A DNA stretch of 56,552 bases from NCBI GenBank assembly GCA_023249975.1, contig JAHFBP010000009.1, positions 1 to 56,552 of the forward strand, in the 5' to 3' direction. Both the position numbers and the translations under genes were made by a program. This document shows positions 46,180-56,223 of this stretch, one piece after another. The notes below the pieces were generated by a model. It did no database searches, was not told where the DNA came from, and saw nothing but the letters and a program-made list of their open reading frames with translations. This DNA comes from a bacterium (GTDB lineage: Bacteria; Babelota; Babeliae; Babelales; GCA-2401785). Position 1 is the first letter of the stretch. The number at the start of each line of letters is the position of its first letter.

Positions 46180-47490
46180 TTATCCCTTTTCAGGGGGGTT
46201 TGTAAAAATGGGATTTACGGTACTGGACAATTGGTCATTTTGGTCAGGTTTTATAGATTGGTCATATCCTGCTTTGAGGAAGAATTGGTAAATTGAAAAA
46301 GCAAAGACTTGCATATCGTTGGTGATTCCGGCAGGGAGCGGGTGGGGGAGTGTGGCTAGGTTGATAAATTCATTACTATTTACACCCAATTGCTGGACAT
46401 AACTTTCAAATTCTTGAGAGAGTAATTTTTTAAAATAGACTAAACGTTCGGGACTTAATTTTTGAATAAAGTTTTTATTCAAGATAGTTGAAATAATATC
46501 ATCTGATCCAGCTTCTTCTCTTACAAATTGAGCGAATTGTTTTTTGAAGGTCATACCATCAAGAACAACTTTGGAGACAATAACAATTTTGGTTTGCTCA
46601 TTTAAAAAGTCTGGCCCCAGTACAGTTTCGATAATATTCAATTTTGCGCGATCAAGGATGGAGGGGGGCGTTGTGTTGTTAGGATTAAATTTGGCAAGAA
46701 ATGGCAAAATATTACTAAATTCATTCAGCCACATTGCTGTAAGATTTGCATTGTCTGCATCAGAAAGTGTGCCAATGAAATCGGAATATTCATCTTGTTT
46801 GATCAGGTCAATTAACTGTCTGCCGCCAGACTTTTCAGTGATGAATATCAAAATCGTCTTATTGTTGATTGAATTTACAATGGTAGTGAGCGCCGCAAAT
46901 CGTTCTTGTTGTATTCCCATATTGAGCATTTGCAGTTTATATTGTTCTTCGTCGGTCAAATCAATTTGAGTTTTATCTGCAATTTGAGGTGAGAATACAG
47001 CAGATTCTTTGTTCCAGAGGCCGTTGAGTGTTTGTTGATCAGTGGTGCCTAGTGAGTCAAAAAAGGATTGATATGCATTTTCGTCCATTAAGACATCAGC
47101 TAACGTTTGGTCAGATTTGAGTTTTGATTCAATGAAAGAGGTAAGCTCTTTGGTTCTAAGTTGAGCGATAAAAGTATTGAATAAATCAAGTTCTAGATCT
47201 GCCGATGAGGGCAAAAGTGCGCCATCGGCTGTCGGTAAAATTTTTGCAATATCGTCATTGGTCAGTTCAGGTGGCAATGCAAGGGGGCTCTGATCTGCAG
47301 TTGCACTATCCTGAGCAAGAGGTACGTCTGCCAATTCTGTGGGAACGGCAATATCTTGCTGAGTTAAGGTAAGTTGCGGAACTTGAATGGCAAAATCTGT
47401 GTCAGCATCAGCGCTCACCTGAATTTTGGTGATGTGCGAAAATGTTGCTACTCCTGCCAATATAAGGAGAACTCGTGATCTTTTTTTCAC
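46180..47490 (-). CDS. Secreted helical protein of unknown function (436 aa)
   Basis: Signal peptide (about 1-28). Residues 30-85 are Pro/Ala/Asp-rich linker. Then a helical domain follows with a repeated pattern around IESKLKSDQTLADVL, ITEKSGGRQLIDLIKQDEY and LNKNFIQKL, each followed by a FI.SL...D...L..LW-like part, so it may consist of about four copies of an 80-residue helical unit. The GTG start at 47490 overlaps the upstream stop by four bases (GTGA). Function unknown. Confidence 0.65.
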   Translation of the reverse strand: MKKRSRVLLILAGVATFSHITKIQVSADADTDFAIQVPQLTLTQQDIAVPTELADVPLAQDSATADQSPLALPPELTNDDIAKILPTADGALLPSSADLELDLFNTFIAQLRTKELTSFIESKLKSDQTLADVLMDENAYQSFFDSLGTTDQQTLNGLWNKESAVFSPQIADKTQIDLTDEEQYKLQMLNMGIQQERFAALTTIVNSINNKTILIFITEKSGGRQLIDLIKQDEYSDFIGTLSDADNANLTAMWLNEFSNILPFLAKFNPNNTTPPSILDRAKLNIIETVLGPDFLNEQTKIVIVSKVVLDGMTFKKQFAQFVREEAGSDDIISTILNKNFIQKLSPERLVYFKKLLSQEFESYVQQLGVNSNEFINLATLPHPLPAGITNDMQVFAFSIYQFFLKAGYDQSIKPDQNDQLSSTVNPIFTNPPEKG

Positions 47491-47972
47491 GAACCACCCT
47501 TTCCTGTCGTATCGGGAGTTGCTGAAACTACTGGGGTTGTTTGATCAGCTGAAACAGAACGTGTTTCATTTGTAGTATCTGAATTTGACACAGAACTTTC
47601 AGGTGTGGTTGTTTCAGTAGAAGTATCAGTATCATCGGGAGTTGTTAGATGTATTCCCGCCAAATTTTCATTAGCTCCGGTCAAGTTTTCAGTGGCTGCA
47701 TTACCTGTCGAATCAGTTTCGTCGGTTGCTGAGGTATTATCCGAATTATCAGTTGAAGCATCAGGCTCCACTGAAGAAGTATCTAAAGAGGCTAAGTCTG
47801 TTGTTTCGGACAAAGCTGTATCAGCAGGGTTTACTGCGGTTTGATCAGGTGATGTTGTTTGTTCCATTTGAACAATAGAATTTGATGTGGCCCCACAAAG
47901 TACCATTGAATGGGTAATAGATGAAAAAATGACTACTCCCAAAAGGAGATGGGCTTGTGTATTTTTCTTCAT
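47487..47972 (-). CDS. Secreted Ser/Thr/Asp-rich protein (161 aa)
   Basis: Start ATG at 47972 with GGGATTACC upstream; a GTG at 48002 would only add residues in front of the signal peptide (KKNTQAHLLLGVVIFSSI). The mature 130 residues are Ser, Thr, Asp, Glu, Asn and Ala only in most stretches and should be disordered. It is like a mucin-type linker. First gene of the four-gene run; its stop overlaps the next start. Confidence 0.6.
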   Translation of the reverse strand: MKKNTQAHLLLGVVIFSSITHSMVLCGATSNSIVQMEQTTSPDQTAVNPADTALSETTDLASLDTSSVEPDASTDNSDNTSATDETDSTGNAATENLTGANENLAGIHLTTPDDTDTSTETTTPESSVSNSDTTNETRSVSADQTTPVVSATPDTTGKGGS

Positions 47973-48132
47973 TGGTAATCCCTGTGTCTTCAAAACAGTC
48001 AATTTCTACTTGTAATTTAGCACAAGATGCAGGGGAGTTATCAAGGGTTTTGAATTTTGGTCGAACAGGGAGTCTTTTGATAAAGTGATTTTGGTATAAA
48101 AGTCCCAAATTTTTCAAAATTCTGATGTTATG

Positions 48133-48161
48133 TTGACATATAGTCGGTTTGATTTGATATT
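48133..48161 (+). promoter_or_regulatory. Promoter of the large secreted-protein operon
   Basis: A perfect TTGACA (48133-48138), 17 bases, then GATATT (48156-48161). It is the best -35 element seen in the window. The first gene begins at 48227. Confidence 0.75.
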
Positions 48162-48226
48162 GTCACACCTAGTGCGTTTCGCGCGGGAATTTTGGCCTAA
48201 TTTTTCGAGATGGGTGGGAAAAAACG

Positions 48227-50575
48227 ATGAATTGCAGGATCCTGTATCTTCCGATTCTTGTGTGTGCGGTCAATCTGCATACTATTTTGCAGCCCATGCA
48301 TGGCACCCGGTTTGAAAATGAAATTAATGCCGCCCGGCATGCTGAAGGCAGTTACGAAGACAAAATTGGTCGGTATCAGTCTGCTGTGGCGCTTCTGAGC
48401 AAATCTGGGATTGATACGCAAGATGTTCAAATGTTAATCGATGATCTTGCGGGCCTTGTTTCTATTCGGCCCAAACAAAATAGTTCAAAATTATGTACAC
48501 TCAATGCACTTTTAAAATCAGTTTCTGAACTTAGTCATCCTCAAATTCAGGCAATGGCTCGTGATATTGACCGTTGGAGTGCTGCTGTAAATCGTGACTT
48601 ACAGCAGTTTGCACTCAAAAATGGCGACATGGTGCGCCTGGTTATGGGTGACGGAGCTAACAGACGGCGAGAATATGTGTTGGTTGATTATGATGGTCGA
48701 GCTGCTCAAATTAAATTCAGCCAGGGTGCGCACGTTGAACTTCCTGCAGTGTTTGTTCTTAAATTGGTTGATAACAACGGACTTCAGGGTCAGAGCCTTG
48801 CGTCAGGCGGGAAATTTGAATTAGTTCCTGTGTACATGCAGCATCAGGATATTGCGTATTTATGCCCTCGCAATTATCGATTGAGTCTGGCCGGGGCCTC
48901 TCAAGCCAGTTTGGCGTATCCAGTTGTGGTGGATAGTTCGAGAAATGCACAATTGGTAGTGAATAAACTTACTGATGACCAATCGATTGATGTTCAGGCT
49001 CAGTCTGTTGCACAGGTTCAACCTGTTGTATCGGGTGAAAATGTAAAACTTTCAAGTTCCACGAATGCAATACACTGTTCTTTGGAGCGAATTTCTTCGG
49101 CTGATTTAATGGTAGTAAAAGACAAAAACGTTGCTACTTTGTTTGCTCAAGTAGACAAAAGTTCAGCAGCAAATGAAAAGCTTGCGTGGCTCGAGCACGT
49201 GATTGGGCAACTTGAATTTGGGACATCTCCAGAAAATAAAATGAAACTAACAAAATCGGTGAATGAATTGGTTGATGCGCGTTTGATGTTGAATGTCGAC
49301 GATGCGCGAAAATTGCGAACGTTGGTTGTTCAAGTGAATGAAAAACCGTATATGTCTCGGTATCAAAATCATGTCGATTCGTGGCTTGCTCAATTGGATA
49401 ATTTGATGATGCAGCGTCACGTCATTTCTTACGGTGACGTTATTTGTGTGGCCTCGGCTGCTCCAGAAAAACGTGTCGTCTGGGCACATGATCAGACGCG
49501 TCCAGGGATTAATGATGCAGGATCGATTTTGGTAGGTCCCAATACTGACGTCCGCACAAAAAATGGCATGCATATGATGCGCGTACTTTCTCCGCTTGCC
49601 AGTCGCGGACCTCTTCGATATGGCGATGAGGTTGAATTTATTGCGTTGTGTGGCCGAGACAATGATCCTGAATCTCGACAGGGGGGCTTCCCTCTCAAGT
49701 GGTGGGTTAATTCTGACAGTCGTTTTGGAAAAACTTATCATGAATTATTGTTAGGTTCTGAGAGTAGATTTAAGGATCCGCGAGCTTCAGTTTTTGAAAT
49801 TAAACCTCCGGCAGGACTTGAGTCATTGCGTGATCGCCATGCCGTGGTTGCTGTTGGTGATGCAGTTCAATTGGTCAGCAAGCCGGAGGGGCGCATTTTA
49901 TGGTTGCATTACAGCAGTCCCTTTGGAAAACCATGGGCAGAAATTTTTGCAGGACCCAATGACGACGAAAGTCGTGTGGCAAGTGGTCATCAACTTTTTA
50001 CGTTTGACCGACTATCGCGTGAAAATGTGGTTGCATCGGTAAGTGAAAATTTTGGAAAACGGCTTGCGGCACTCTCAGGAAAAAAAACATTTGAAGAACG
50101 GTTAAATGGAGTGTATGATCTGGTCGGTTTACTTTCTCCAAGCTTGAACAAAGAAAAACGTCGCGCATTTTGGGACACTCTTTTATGTTTAATTGCGGAA
50201 AAAGAAGATACATCTCCGGCCAATGTTGGTCGCCTTGTCGACCTGGTGCGCGAGGTGAAAACCATGGCTGAAAATCAAGGCCTCAAGTGGTCAAAGCGCT
50301 GTGCTAAATTGGAACGCGATCTGCAATTTAGTCATCACATGCGCGTTGCCGCCCACACCGGTGGTGTTGAGCAAGTTCAACAACTTGCCGGGCTTATTCC
50401 TCATTTGAAGACAGTTTCTCAAAATCAATCAAGTCAATTTTTACACTCCATAAAAAATCTACGTGAAGAAAAGAAAAAGGAAGCTCAGGCTGCCAAGCTT
50501 TTGCTGACACAGGCAAATCAGGCAATGGGCCTTGGTGTGACGGTAACCGGAACAGGAAATTTGCTCGTTCCCTAA
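48227..50575 (+). CDS. Large secreted protein with beta-trefoil-like repeats (782 aa)
   Basis: The N-terminus looks like a signal peptide (residues 1-24). Residues 25-130 are helical. From about 130 the chain is beta-rich with recurring G-D-x-V-x units (NGDMVRLVM; SYGDVICVAS near 400; RYGDEVEFIA near 465; AVGDAVQLVS near 543), each followed by a Trp-containing segment such as VVWAHD and ILWLHY. This layout resembles MIR or related beta-trefoil domains. The C-terminal about 160 residues are helical. No enzyme motif. The next gene starts 14 bases later and shares the style, so the two are probably partners. Confidence 0.7.
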   Translation: MNCRILYLPILVCAVNLHTILQPMHGTRFENEINAARHAEGSYEDKIGRYQSAVALLSKSGIDTQDVQMLIDDLAGLVSIRPKQNSSKLCTLNALLKSVSELSHPQIQAMARDIDRWSAAVNRDLQQFALKNGDMVRLVMGDGANRRREYVLVDYDGRAAQIKFSQGAHVELPAVFVLKLVDNNGLQGQSLASGGKFELVPVYMQHQDIAYLCPRNYRLSLAGASQASLAYPVVVDSSRNAQLVVNKLTDDQSIDVQAQSVAQVQPVVSGENVKLSSSTNAIHCSLERISSADLMVVKDKNVATLFAQVDKSSAANEKLAWLEHVIGQLEFGTSPENKMKLTKSVNELVDARLMLNVDDARKLRTLVVQVNEKPYMSRYQNHVDSWLAQLDNLMMQRHVISYGDVICVASAAPEKRVVWAHDQTRPGINDAGSILVGPNTDVRTKNGMHMMRVLSPLASRGPLRYGDEVEFIALCGRDNDPESRQGGFPLKWWVNSDSRFGKTYHELLLGSESRFKDPRASVFEIKPPAGLESLRDRHAVVAVGDAVQLVSKPEGRILWLHYSSPFGKPWAEIFAGPNDDESRVASGHQLFTFDRLSRENVVASVSENFGKRLAALSGKKTFEERLNGVYDLVGLLSPSLNKEKRRAFWDTLLCLIAEKEDTSPANVGRLVDLVREVKTMAENQGLKWSKRCAKLERDLQFSHHMRVAAHTGGVEQVQQLAGLIPHLKTVSQNQSSQFLHSIKNLREEKKKEAQAAKLLLTQANQAMGLGVTVTGTGNLLVP

Positions 50576-50589
50576 ACAGGTGAGATGTA

Positions 50590-53500
50590 ATGATGATACG
50601 TGTCATGTTTCGAAAATTATTAACATTCTCGTTGGTTATCGTTTGTACGAGTTTTTCTGGATTGAATGGTAGTAGTTGGTTAAACCAGAAGAAGCAATCG
50701 ATGATGCAAGTCGCGCAACAGTACAAAAAGGTTGTTAATAAAGCTCTGCAACGTGAAACCAACGCATCTCAGTCGCCAACTTTCACAGATCATGTGGTCA
50801 ATGCGGCTCGCCAAACCCAAGTGAGCAAACAGGCATTGTATTGGACAAAGAATACTGATGGAACCTGGGGCTTGAAAGACACCTGGAATTTGTTGGAATA
50901 TGGTTCGTTGGTTCGATTTGCTGGTTCTGGTGATAAAAGTTGCAAGCTGAATCATAAAAACTGGAATGAGGATTTTTATGATAGTATAAAAGTTAAGTGG
51001 GTAGATTTCTTTAATGGAGAAGTAGTCACCTGTGATTCTGTACAGGATGATGCAAAAAAATCTTATTGGTTTATGAGGGGTGAAGCTCCTTCTAATCCTT
51101 CAGAACGATGGAACGTGCGACTGGGCAGTCCTTTGGTCGGGCCAGATGCTAAGTTTAGACCAGAGTGTTTTGATGAAGGTTCTAATAGTTTTTATCCCAA
51201 GTCTGATAGTGGAAAACATGGTATTAACGGATGGAGTTATAATAAATTGGTTCCTGGAGATGGGACGAATACATGGCTTCTGCGCGCTGCCGACTCTAAG
51301 ACTTTAATGAATGGCAAGTTTTATTCTGCATCAGCAACTAATGTCCAATTTATAGGAATTGATGGAATAACCAATGTTCATTATCAAGGGGATGGGTACC
51401 TAGGATCCGATGGTGATGCGGCTACATGGGTTATTGATAAAAATATTCCATTCAGCTATTTACTGCAGCAAATGAATCTTGGAAAGGAATTTTCTAATGC
51501 AGTTTCAAAAACGCTTTTAAGAGATATTCTTGGAAATGTCGGAGACTTTGGATTGAAGCCTTCTACCTTTGAGAAATTTAAGACGACATTTAATTATCCC
51601 GCTCAGTATAAGCCCACAATTCAAGTGAGCTTAACGGCAGGACTGACTCTTGAATATGGTGGTCAGATCAAGTTGCGCCATCGTGAATCTAATACTCGTT
51701 TGACGGCAGATTCTCGGCCCTATACTGGACCGTATTCATCAAAAGGGCCGCAAGTGTATGGGCAGCTGGATGACTCTCGACAAGAAAGCGATTCATGGTT
51801 TGTGATTCAAAGCGCGACCATGCCTGCTGGTACTCCAGTGAATGATGGTGATGCGATCAGATTGGTACATATGGCTTCGGGTTTCACGTTGTGTTCAGGA
51901 ACAGCCATTCCTCCAGTTTCGTATAATTATGACTTGTCTCCCACAGATCCCGCTCAATTGGATCGAGAAGTTTCGGTCATCCCAGATACTCAGGCTTCCA
52001 CCTGTCGAGATTGGACAATTCATTTTGTGCCAGGAAATCCTGGTCTTATCACCTTGACCAACACAGGGGATGGTGGGGGACAGTTGTGTGCTGTGGCTGG
52101 CGTTTTGTATCCATCCGATGACATTTTCAACCCAGTATATTTGAATGTAGACAAAACTTCACGGCTGGCAGCCAATGAGTGGCGGCAAGAAGTGACCAGT
52201 TTTAATGGTCGCACAGATTTAGAGGTAACTCAAGATCGCGCTGACTATGCAGAATGGATTGTAGAAGATTATATTGGTGCTCCAAGTCCTGAAAGTGTGG
52301 TTCTCAACGCGGGGTATACCAAAGTTACGGGAGCAACTTTTAAGAAAATTGCGATTGATTCTAAGCGCATGTTGTATGGAATTAATGGCGACGGATCTGT
52401 TTCGAGTCTTGATTTAAGTAATTCATCGGCAACAGCTCAGCCTGTTGCTGCGTTACAGGGTATAAGGGCTCGTGAAATAGCTATTGGAACAGATGATTCC
52501 AAGTGGATCATTAAATCAGATGGAACCGTGTTTTGTTTTGATGGCGGTCCCGTCACGGTCGGAATTGATAAAGCTGTGGCTATTCAGGTGTCTTCAAAAT
52601 CGGATGTTTCGATCATCAAAGCACCTGATCAAAACAATCTTTCGCCAGAAGGAATGCCGCAAGTGTGGACGGATGCAACCTGGTCATCTGCTGGTGGATC
52701 AATATCGAAATCAAGCTCAAACGCTCAAGCTCCAGCTGGCACGACAGGTGACTTGGTTAAAATTCTTCCTAATGGCCCAAAATTTGGGGTGTGCGTTGGC
52801 TATGATCGCACATTGTATACTCGTGACATGACATCACTAGATTATTCGAGTGCCAGCTTGCGTGTGCTTGATGCAACGGTGAGTGCTGATGGCTTGGCGG
52901 TCATTTTGGGTGGAACGGCAGATGCAAGTGGGGCATTTTCAGTTTACACATCAGATTTGCTTGTGGCCAAAGTTGCGGGGCTGGCCGATGGAGCAGTTGT
53001 TCAGATTGCCGGTGGCCTTACAAGTTATCCTAATGCATCGCTGTATTCTGGTACGGCAAAGAAACAAGATAATATAACAAACGAACCTCTTCCTTTAATG
53101 GATCCAGCTGCAACACAACAAGCTTTTTTTACCATCAAGCGCAATGGATCGGCTATCGCGATTGTTGATAATCTTGCCGCTGATAAGGGTAATTATTTAG
53201 CTGTGAAAAATTTTACTGAAATTAATGGATCGACTTCTCCTGTAAAATTACGAGCCGGCTTTCAGTCATTGCCTGATTCCGGGTTGGCGGGTGACGTTTT
53301 GGGCAAATATCAATTTGTTCCTGTTTATAAGTCGACAGCGACTGTAGATGGGGTTACAACGTATCAGTTTACTTTGCAGAGTAAATATGACCGCAATCCA
53401 CTCAATCAGCCGGGAGCTTCAACGGCAGGAAAAACTGCCACCGACCTCCGGCCTCAGTATGGGTACTTGACGGCTCAACAAAGCACCGTGGTTCCCGATA

Positions 53501-56166
53501 CCACTAATTGGTATTTGTCAGACCTGTATTTGAGTGGTGTCCGTATAGGTAAGCCCGTTTCAAAAGATCACGCTACGACATTCACTATTACCGTTGGTGC
53601 CGCTGCAACACAGGCTCTTGTTACAACACAGACAATTACGGGTCCTGTGTTGACCTATTTACAAACAACTCGACAAACCGTAATTGATAATGTTACTGAT
53701 TCTGCAAGTGCGCAGAATGCTTTGAAATTAGTATATGGAGCTATTGTTGCCTATAAATCGCGTGCTGCTAACTGGTTGGAAATGACGCGCTATAAACAGC
53801 AAATTGACCAATCTCCCGATAGCTCTGGGCGCGTGCTGACCATTGCGCAGACGGCGGCAGACTATTTCATAATTAATTTTTTAAAAGATCCTGCAATTAA
53901 AGGGATACTGGGGCTTAAGGCAGATCCAGTTTTACCAGAATCTAAACCTACTATGACTTCAAGTTCATTAGTTCAAGATTATGCGAATGCAATTTATTAC
54001 GAATTAACAACACCTCCTCGTTTGCTGACTGCGCAAGGCGGTACATTGGGCATTATCACAGGTGTGGTCAACGGATCGGTGGTGGCGATTCAGTTTGATC
54101 AACAGCTTCTGTTTGATGAAGTATTGACCGATGCTAAATATACATTGTTGACATCTGATGAGCAGGCAAAAGCCATGGATATTGATAATGTGTGGTACAA
54201 AAATGGATCGATAGCAACCAGTCTTCCAGAAGGATCAACGCAGCAAATTCTCCCATTATTCCTTGGTGTTGATGCGAATAACACTTTGGTTGCAGTGCCT
54301 GAATATGTTCTTAATGACAATTGTCAGTTCACCCTCGAAGAAGTTTTAGAACGAGATTACACCAAGCCGAGCGCAACGCCTCCTAATGGATTTAATGATT
54401 TGCGTTATCACATTAAGCACAATAAAACGGGCAAGTACCTCAAGATTCCAACTGCTTCTTCAACACGGGCAAATGCTGTGGGAGCAGATCGTGTTGTGTT
54501 GGTTGATGGCGCGCCAGGGGCAGGGCAGCAAGAGGGTGAGTTTATTATTAAGCAAACTCCTGCTGTGTTGGATCCAAAGGGAAATGTTACTACGCCAGAA
54601 TCATATTTGATTCGCAACGCGCTTACGAGCAAAGCTCTTTATTTAAACAAGGGGGCAGATGCTATTTACGCCCAATTTACTGATGATGTCGGAAGTTCGC
54701 TAACCCCAACGCACATTACGGACATTGCCAAGGATGGCGTTACTCTTGTTTCTGACACGGTCTATACAAAATTAACGACAGCTACCAAACTTCCAGACAT
54801 TGCAGCACGCGTTACAGCGTATCAGCCTATTATTGCGGGACTCACTCCTACCGAGGCAATAAATGTCGCCCTCGCTCTAACGCAGATGCAAACGCGACGG
54901 TATCGCCAAACACAGGATGCATGGAATGCTTATGCAAAAGCGGGCAAGGATGGCATGACCACACTTGCCAATACCTTGATAACAACTTATGACACTCCTG
55001 CAAACCAAACAACATATCCAACCATACATACCGTATTTGCAGATTTGTTGGATAAGGTAACCAATAAACCCACTGCATTGGAAAATGTGAGCTTGGGGGC
55101 AACGCTTGATATTCTTCATAAACTTGCCAATGGAGCTGTAATACCACCAGCAATTGGTGGAGTAATAAAACCACTATATACCAGTGCAACGGCTAGTGGA
55201 CGAGCAAATATTGAAACGTTTGTCAGCACTGTCGAAAAGGCTGTAACGACATGCGTTAATCAGGCTGCAATGGGAAACACTAAGGTTTCCATCACGATTA
55301 ATGATGCTGGTGCAACAATAACGCCGATCTTTGTTGATGCTGCTGAAACCCTCAGTGCTTATATCAAAAAATTCAGTGATGCCGTCAGTGCAAACTTGGA
55401 TGACGCCACAACAACACGATTGATTACAGCAAAGACAACACTGGCAAGTACTTCGTATACAACAGATCCTGTTAATGTTTTGGTGACCATGGCGGCTCAG
55501 CAGAGTTTTGGAGCCGGTGAGTCAGCAAGCTTGAGCGATCAAGTGCAAAAATTAGTAATCAATCCTCGAATTGCAGTTACAGATGAGCCATTGAGTGCGA
55601 ATCCTGCTCCAGATGATCCAACCGCTATAATAGTTCCTGTGACTGATATCTCCTCGTGTGGGCTTCCTCACTGGCTCACTCTTGCTCAGATGAAAAAAAT
55701 GATGACCGCCCTTGCAACCGCTTCAGGAAATGGTGCGATTATCTCGGACGCAAGCAAATATAAGAATGCGCTTCTTGCAGTACAGTCATTGGTTGCGCTA
55801 CCAGATCATTCAGCATTTACGCAATTTGTTGATCAGCGCATGGCTGACTTTAATGTGGTTAAAGCTGATCCTAATTTTAACAATAAAATTGAGAGTACTA
55901 ACCCTGCCGATAAAGTTAAAGTTAAGCAGTGGGCATTGCAATCGATCAGAGTGTATCAGGGTTGGAATGATTGGAACCCAGGTTCAACCACTGCGCAGGA
56001 TTTGAGAGCAAAAAATAAATTTGTGCGACTTCTTCTCAGCTTCCAACGACTTATGCTTAAACTTAAGCGCAAGAATATTTTTACCAATTCTGCAGATGAT
56101 ACCAAAGCTTTGGCTGACCTTGACAGTTTGGTTAAACAAGTTGCGCCAACGACAACTACTACCTGA
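50590..56166 (+). CDS. Giant secreted protein with MIR-like and tectonin-like repeats (1858 aa)
   Basis: Signal peptide (about residues 1-27). Beta-rich MIR-like units lie near 90-290, most clearly at 355-470 (YGGQIKLRHRESNTRLTAD; DGDAIRLVHMASGFTLC, with SDSWFVI between), again near 845-920, and near 1270-1370 (YHIKHNKTGKYLKI). Residues about 580-800 carry tectonin-like propeller units (MLYGINGDGSVSSLD; SKWIIKSDGTVFCFD). The last 480 residues are helical and Thr/Ala-rich. MIR domains are known mainly from eukaryotic O-mannosyltransferases and calcium channels, tectonins from carbohydrate binding. A role in sugar or host-surface binding is inferred. ATG ATG start with AGGTGAG upstream. Confidence 0.75.
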   Translation: MMIRVMFRKLLTFSLVIVCTSFSGLNGSSWLNQKKQSMMQVAQQYKKVVNKALQRETNASQSPTFTDHVVNAARQTQVSKQALYWTKNTDGTWGLKDTWNLLEYGSLVRFAGSGDKSCKLNHKNWNEDFYDSIKVKWVDFFNGEVVTCDSVQDDAKKSYWFMRGEAPSNPSERWNVRLGSPLVGPDAKFRPECFDEGSNSFYPKSDSGKHGINGWSYNKLVPGDGTNTWLLRAADSKTLMNGKFYSASATNVQFIGIDGITNVHYQGDGYLGSDGDAATWVIDKNIPFSYLLQQMNLGKEFSNAVSKTLLRDILGNVGDFGLKPSTFEKFKTTFNYPAQYKPTIQVSLTAGLTLEYGGQIKLRHRESNTRLTADSRPYTGPYSSKGPQVYGQLDDSRQESDSWFVIQSATMPAGTPVNDGDAIRLVHMASGFTLCSGTAIPPVSYNYDLSPTDPAQLDREVSVIPDTQASTCRDWTIHFVPGNPGLITLTNTGDGGGQLCAVAGVLYPSDDIFNPVYLNVDKTSRLAANEWRQEVTSFNGRTDLEVTQDRADYAEWIVEDYIGAPSPESVVLNAGYTKVTGATFKKIAIDSKRMLYGINGDGSVSSLDLSNSSATAQPVAALQGIRAREIAIGTDDSKWIIKSDGTVFCFDGGPVTVGIDKAVAIQVSSKSDVSIIKAPDQNNLSPEGMPQVWTDATWSSAGGSISKSSSNAQAPAGTTGDLVKILPNGPKFGVCVGYDRTLYTRDMTSLDYSSASLRVLDATVSADGLAVILGGTADASGAFSVYTSDLLVAKVAGLADGAVVQIAGGLTSYPNASLYSGTAKKQDNITNEPLPLMDPAATQQAFFTIKRNGSAIAIVDNLAADKGNYLAVKNFTEINGSTSPVKLRAGFQSLPDSGLAGDVLGKYQFVPVYKSTATVDGVTTYQFTLQSKYDRNPLNQPGASTAGKTATDLRPQYGYLTAQQSTVVPDTTNWYLSDLYLSGVRIGKPVSKDHATTFTITVGAAATQALVTTQTITGPVLTYLQTTRQTVIDNVTDSASAQNALKLVYGAIVAYKSRAANWLEMTRYKQQIDQSPDSSGRVLTIAQTAADYFIINFLKDPAIKGILGLKADPVLPESKPTMTSSSLVQDYANAIYYELTTPPRLLTAQGGTLGIITGVVNGSVVAIQFDQQLLFDEVLTDAKYTLLTSDEQAKAMDIDNVWYKNGSIATSLPEGSTQQILPLFLGVDANNTLVAVPEYVLNDNCQFTLEEVLERDYTKPSATPPNGFNDLRYHIKHNKTGKYLKIPTASSTRANAVGADRVVLVDGAPGAGQQEGEFIIKQTPAVLDPKGNVTTPESYLIRNALTSKALYLNKGADAIYAQFTDDVGSSLTPTHITDIAKDGVTLVSDTVYTKLTTATKLPDIAARVTAYQPIIAGLTPTEAINVALALTQMQTRRYRQTQDAWNAYAKAGKDGMTTLANTLITTYDTPANQTTYPTIHTVFADLLDKVTNKPTALENVSLGATLDILHKLANGAVIPPAIGGVIKPLYTSATASGRANIETFVSTVEKAVTTCVNQAAMGNTKVSITINDAGATITPIFVDAAETLSAYIKKFSDAVSANLDDATTTRLITAKTTLASTSYTTDPVNVLVTMAAQQSFGAGESASLSDQVQKLVINPRIAVTDEPLSANPAPDDPTAIIVPVTDISSCGLPHWLTLAQMKKMMTALATASGNGAIISDASKYKNALLAVQSLVALPDHSAFTQFVDQRMADFNVVKADPNFNNKIESTNPADKVKVKQWALQSIRVYQGWNDWNPGSTTAQDLRAKNKFVRLLLSFQRLMLKLKRKNIFTNSADDTKALADLDSLVKQVAPTTTTT

Positions 56167-56223
56167 TGAGCCAGAGGGCTTTATTGATGAGCTTTTTTTG
56201 AATTGAATTAAGGGAGAGAGCGA

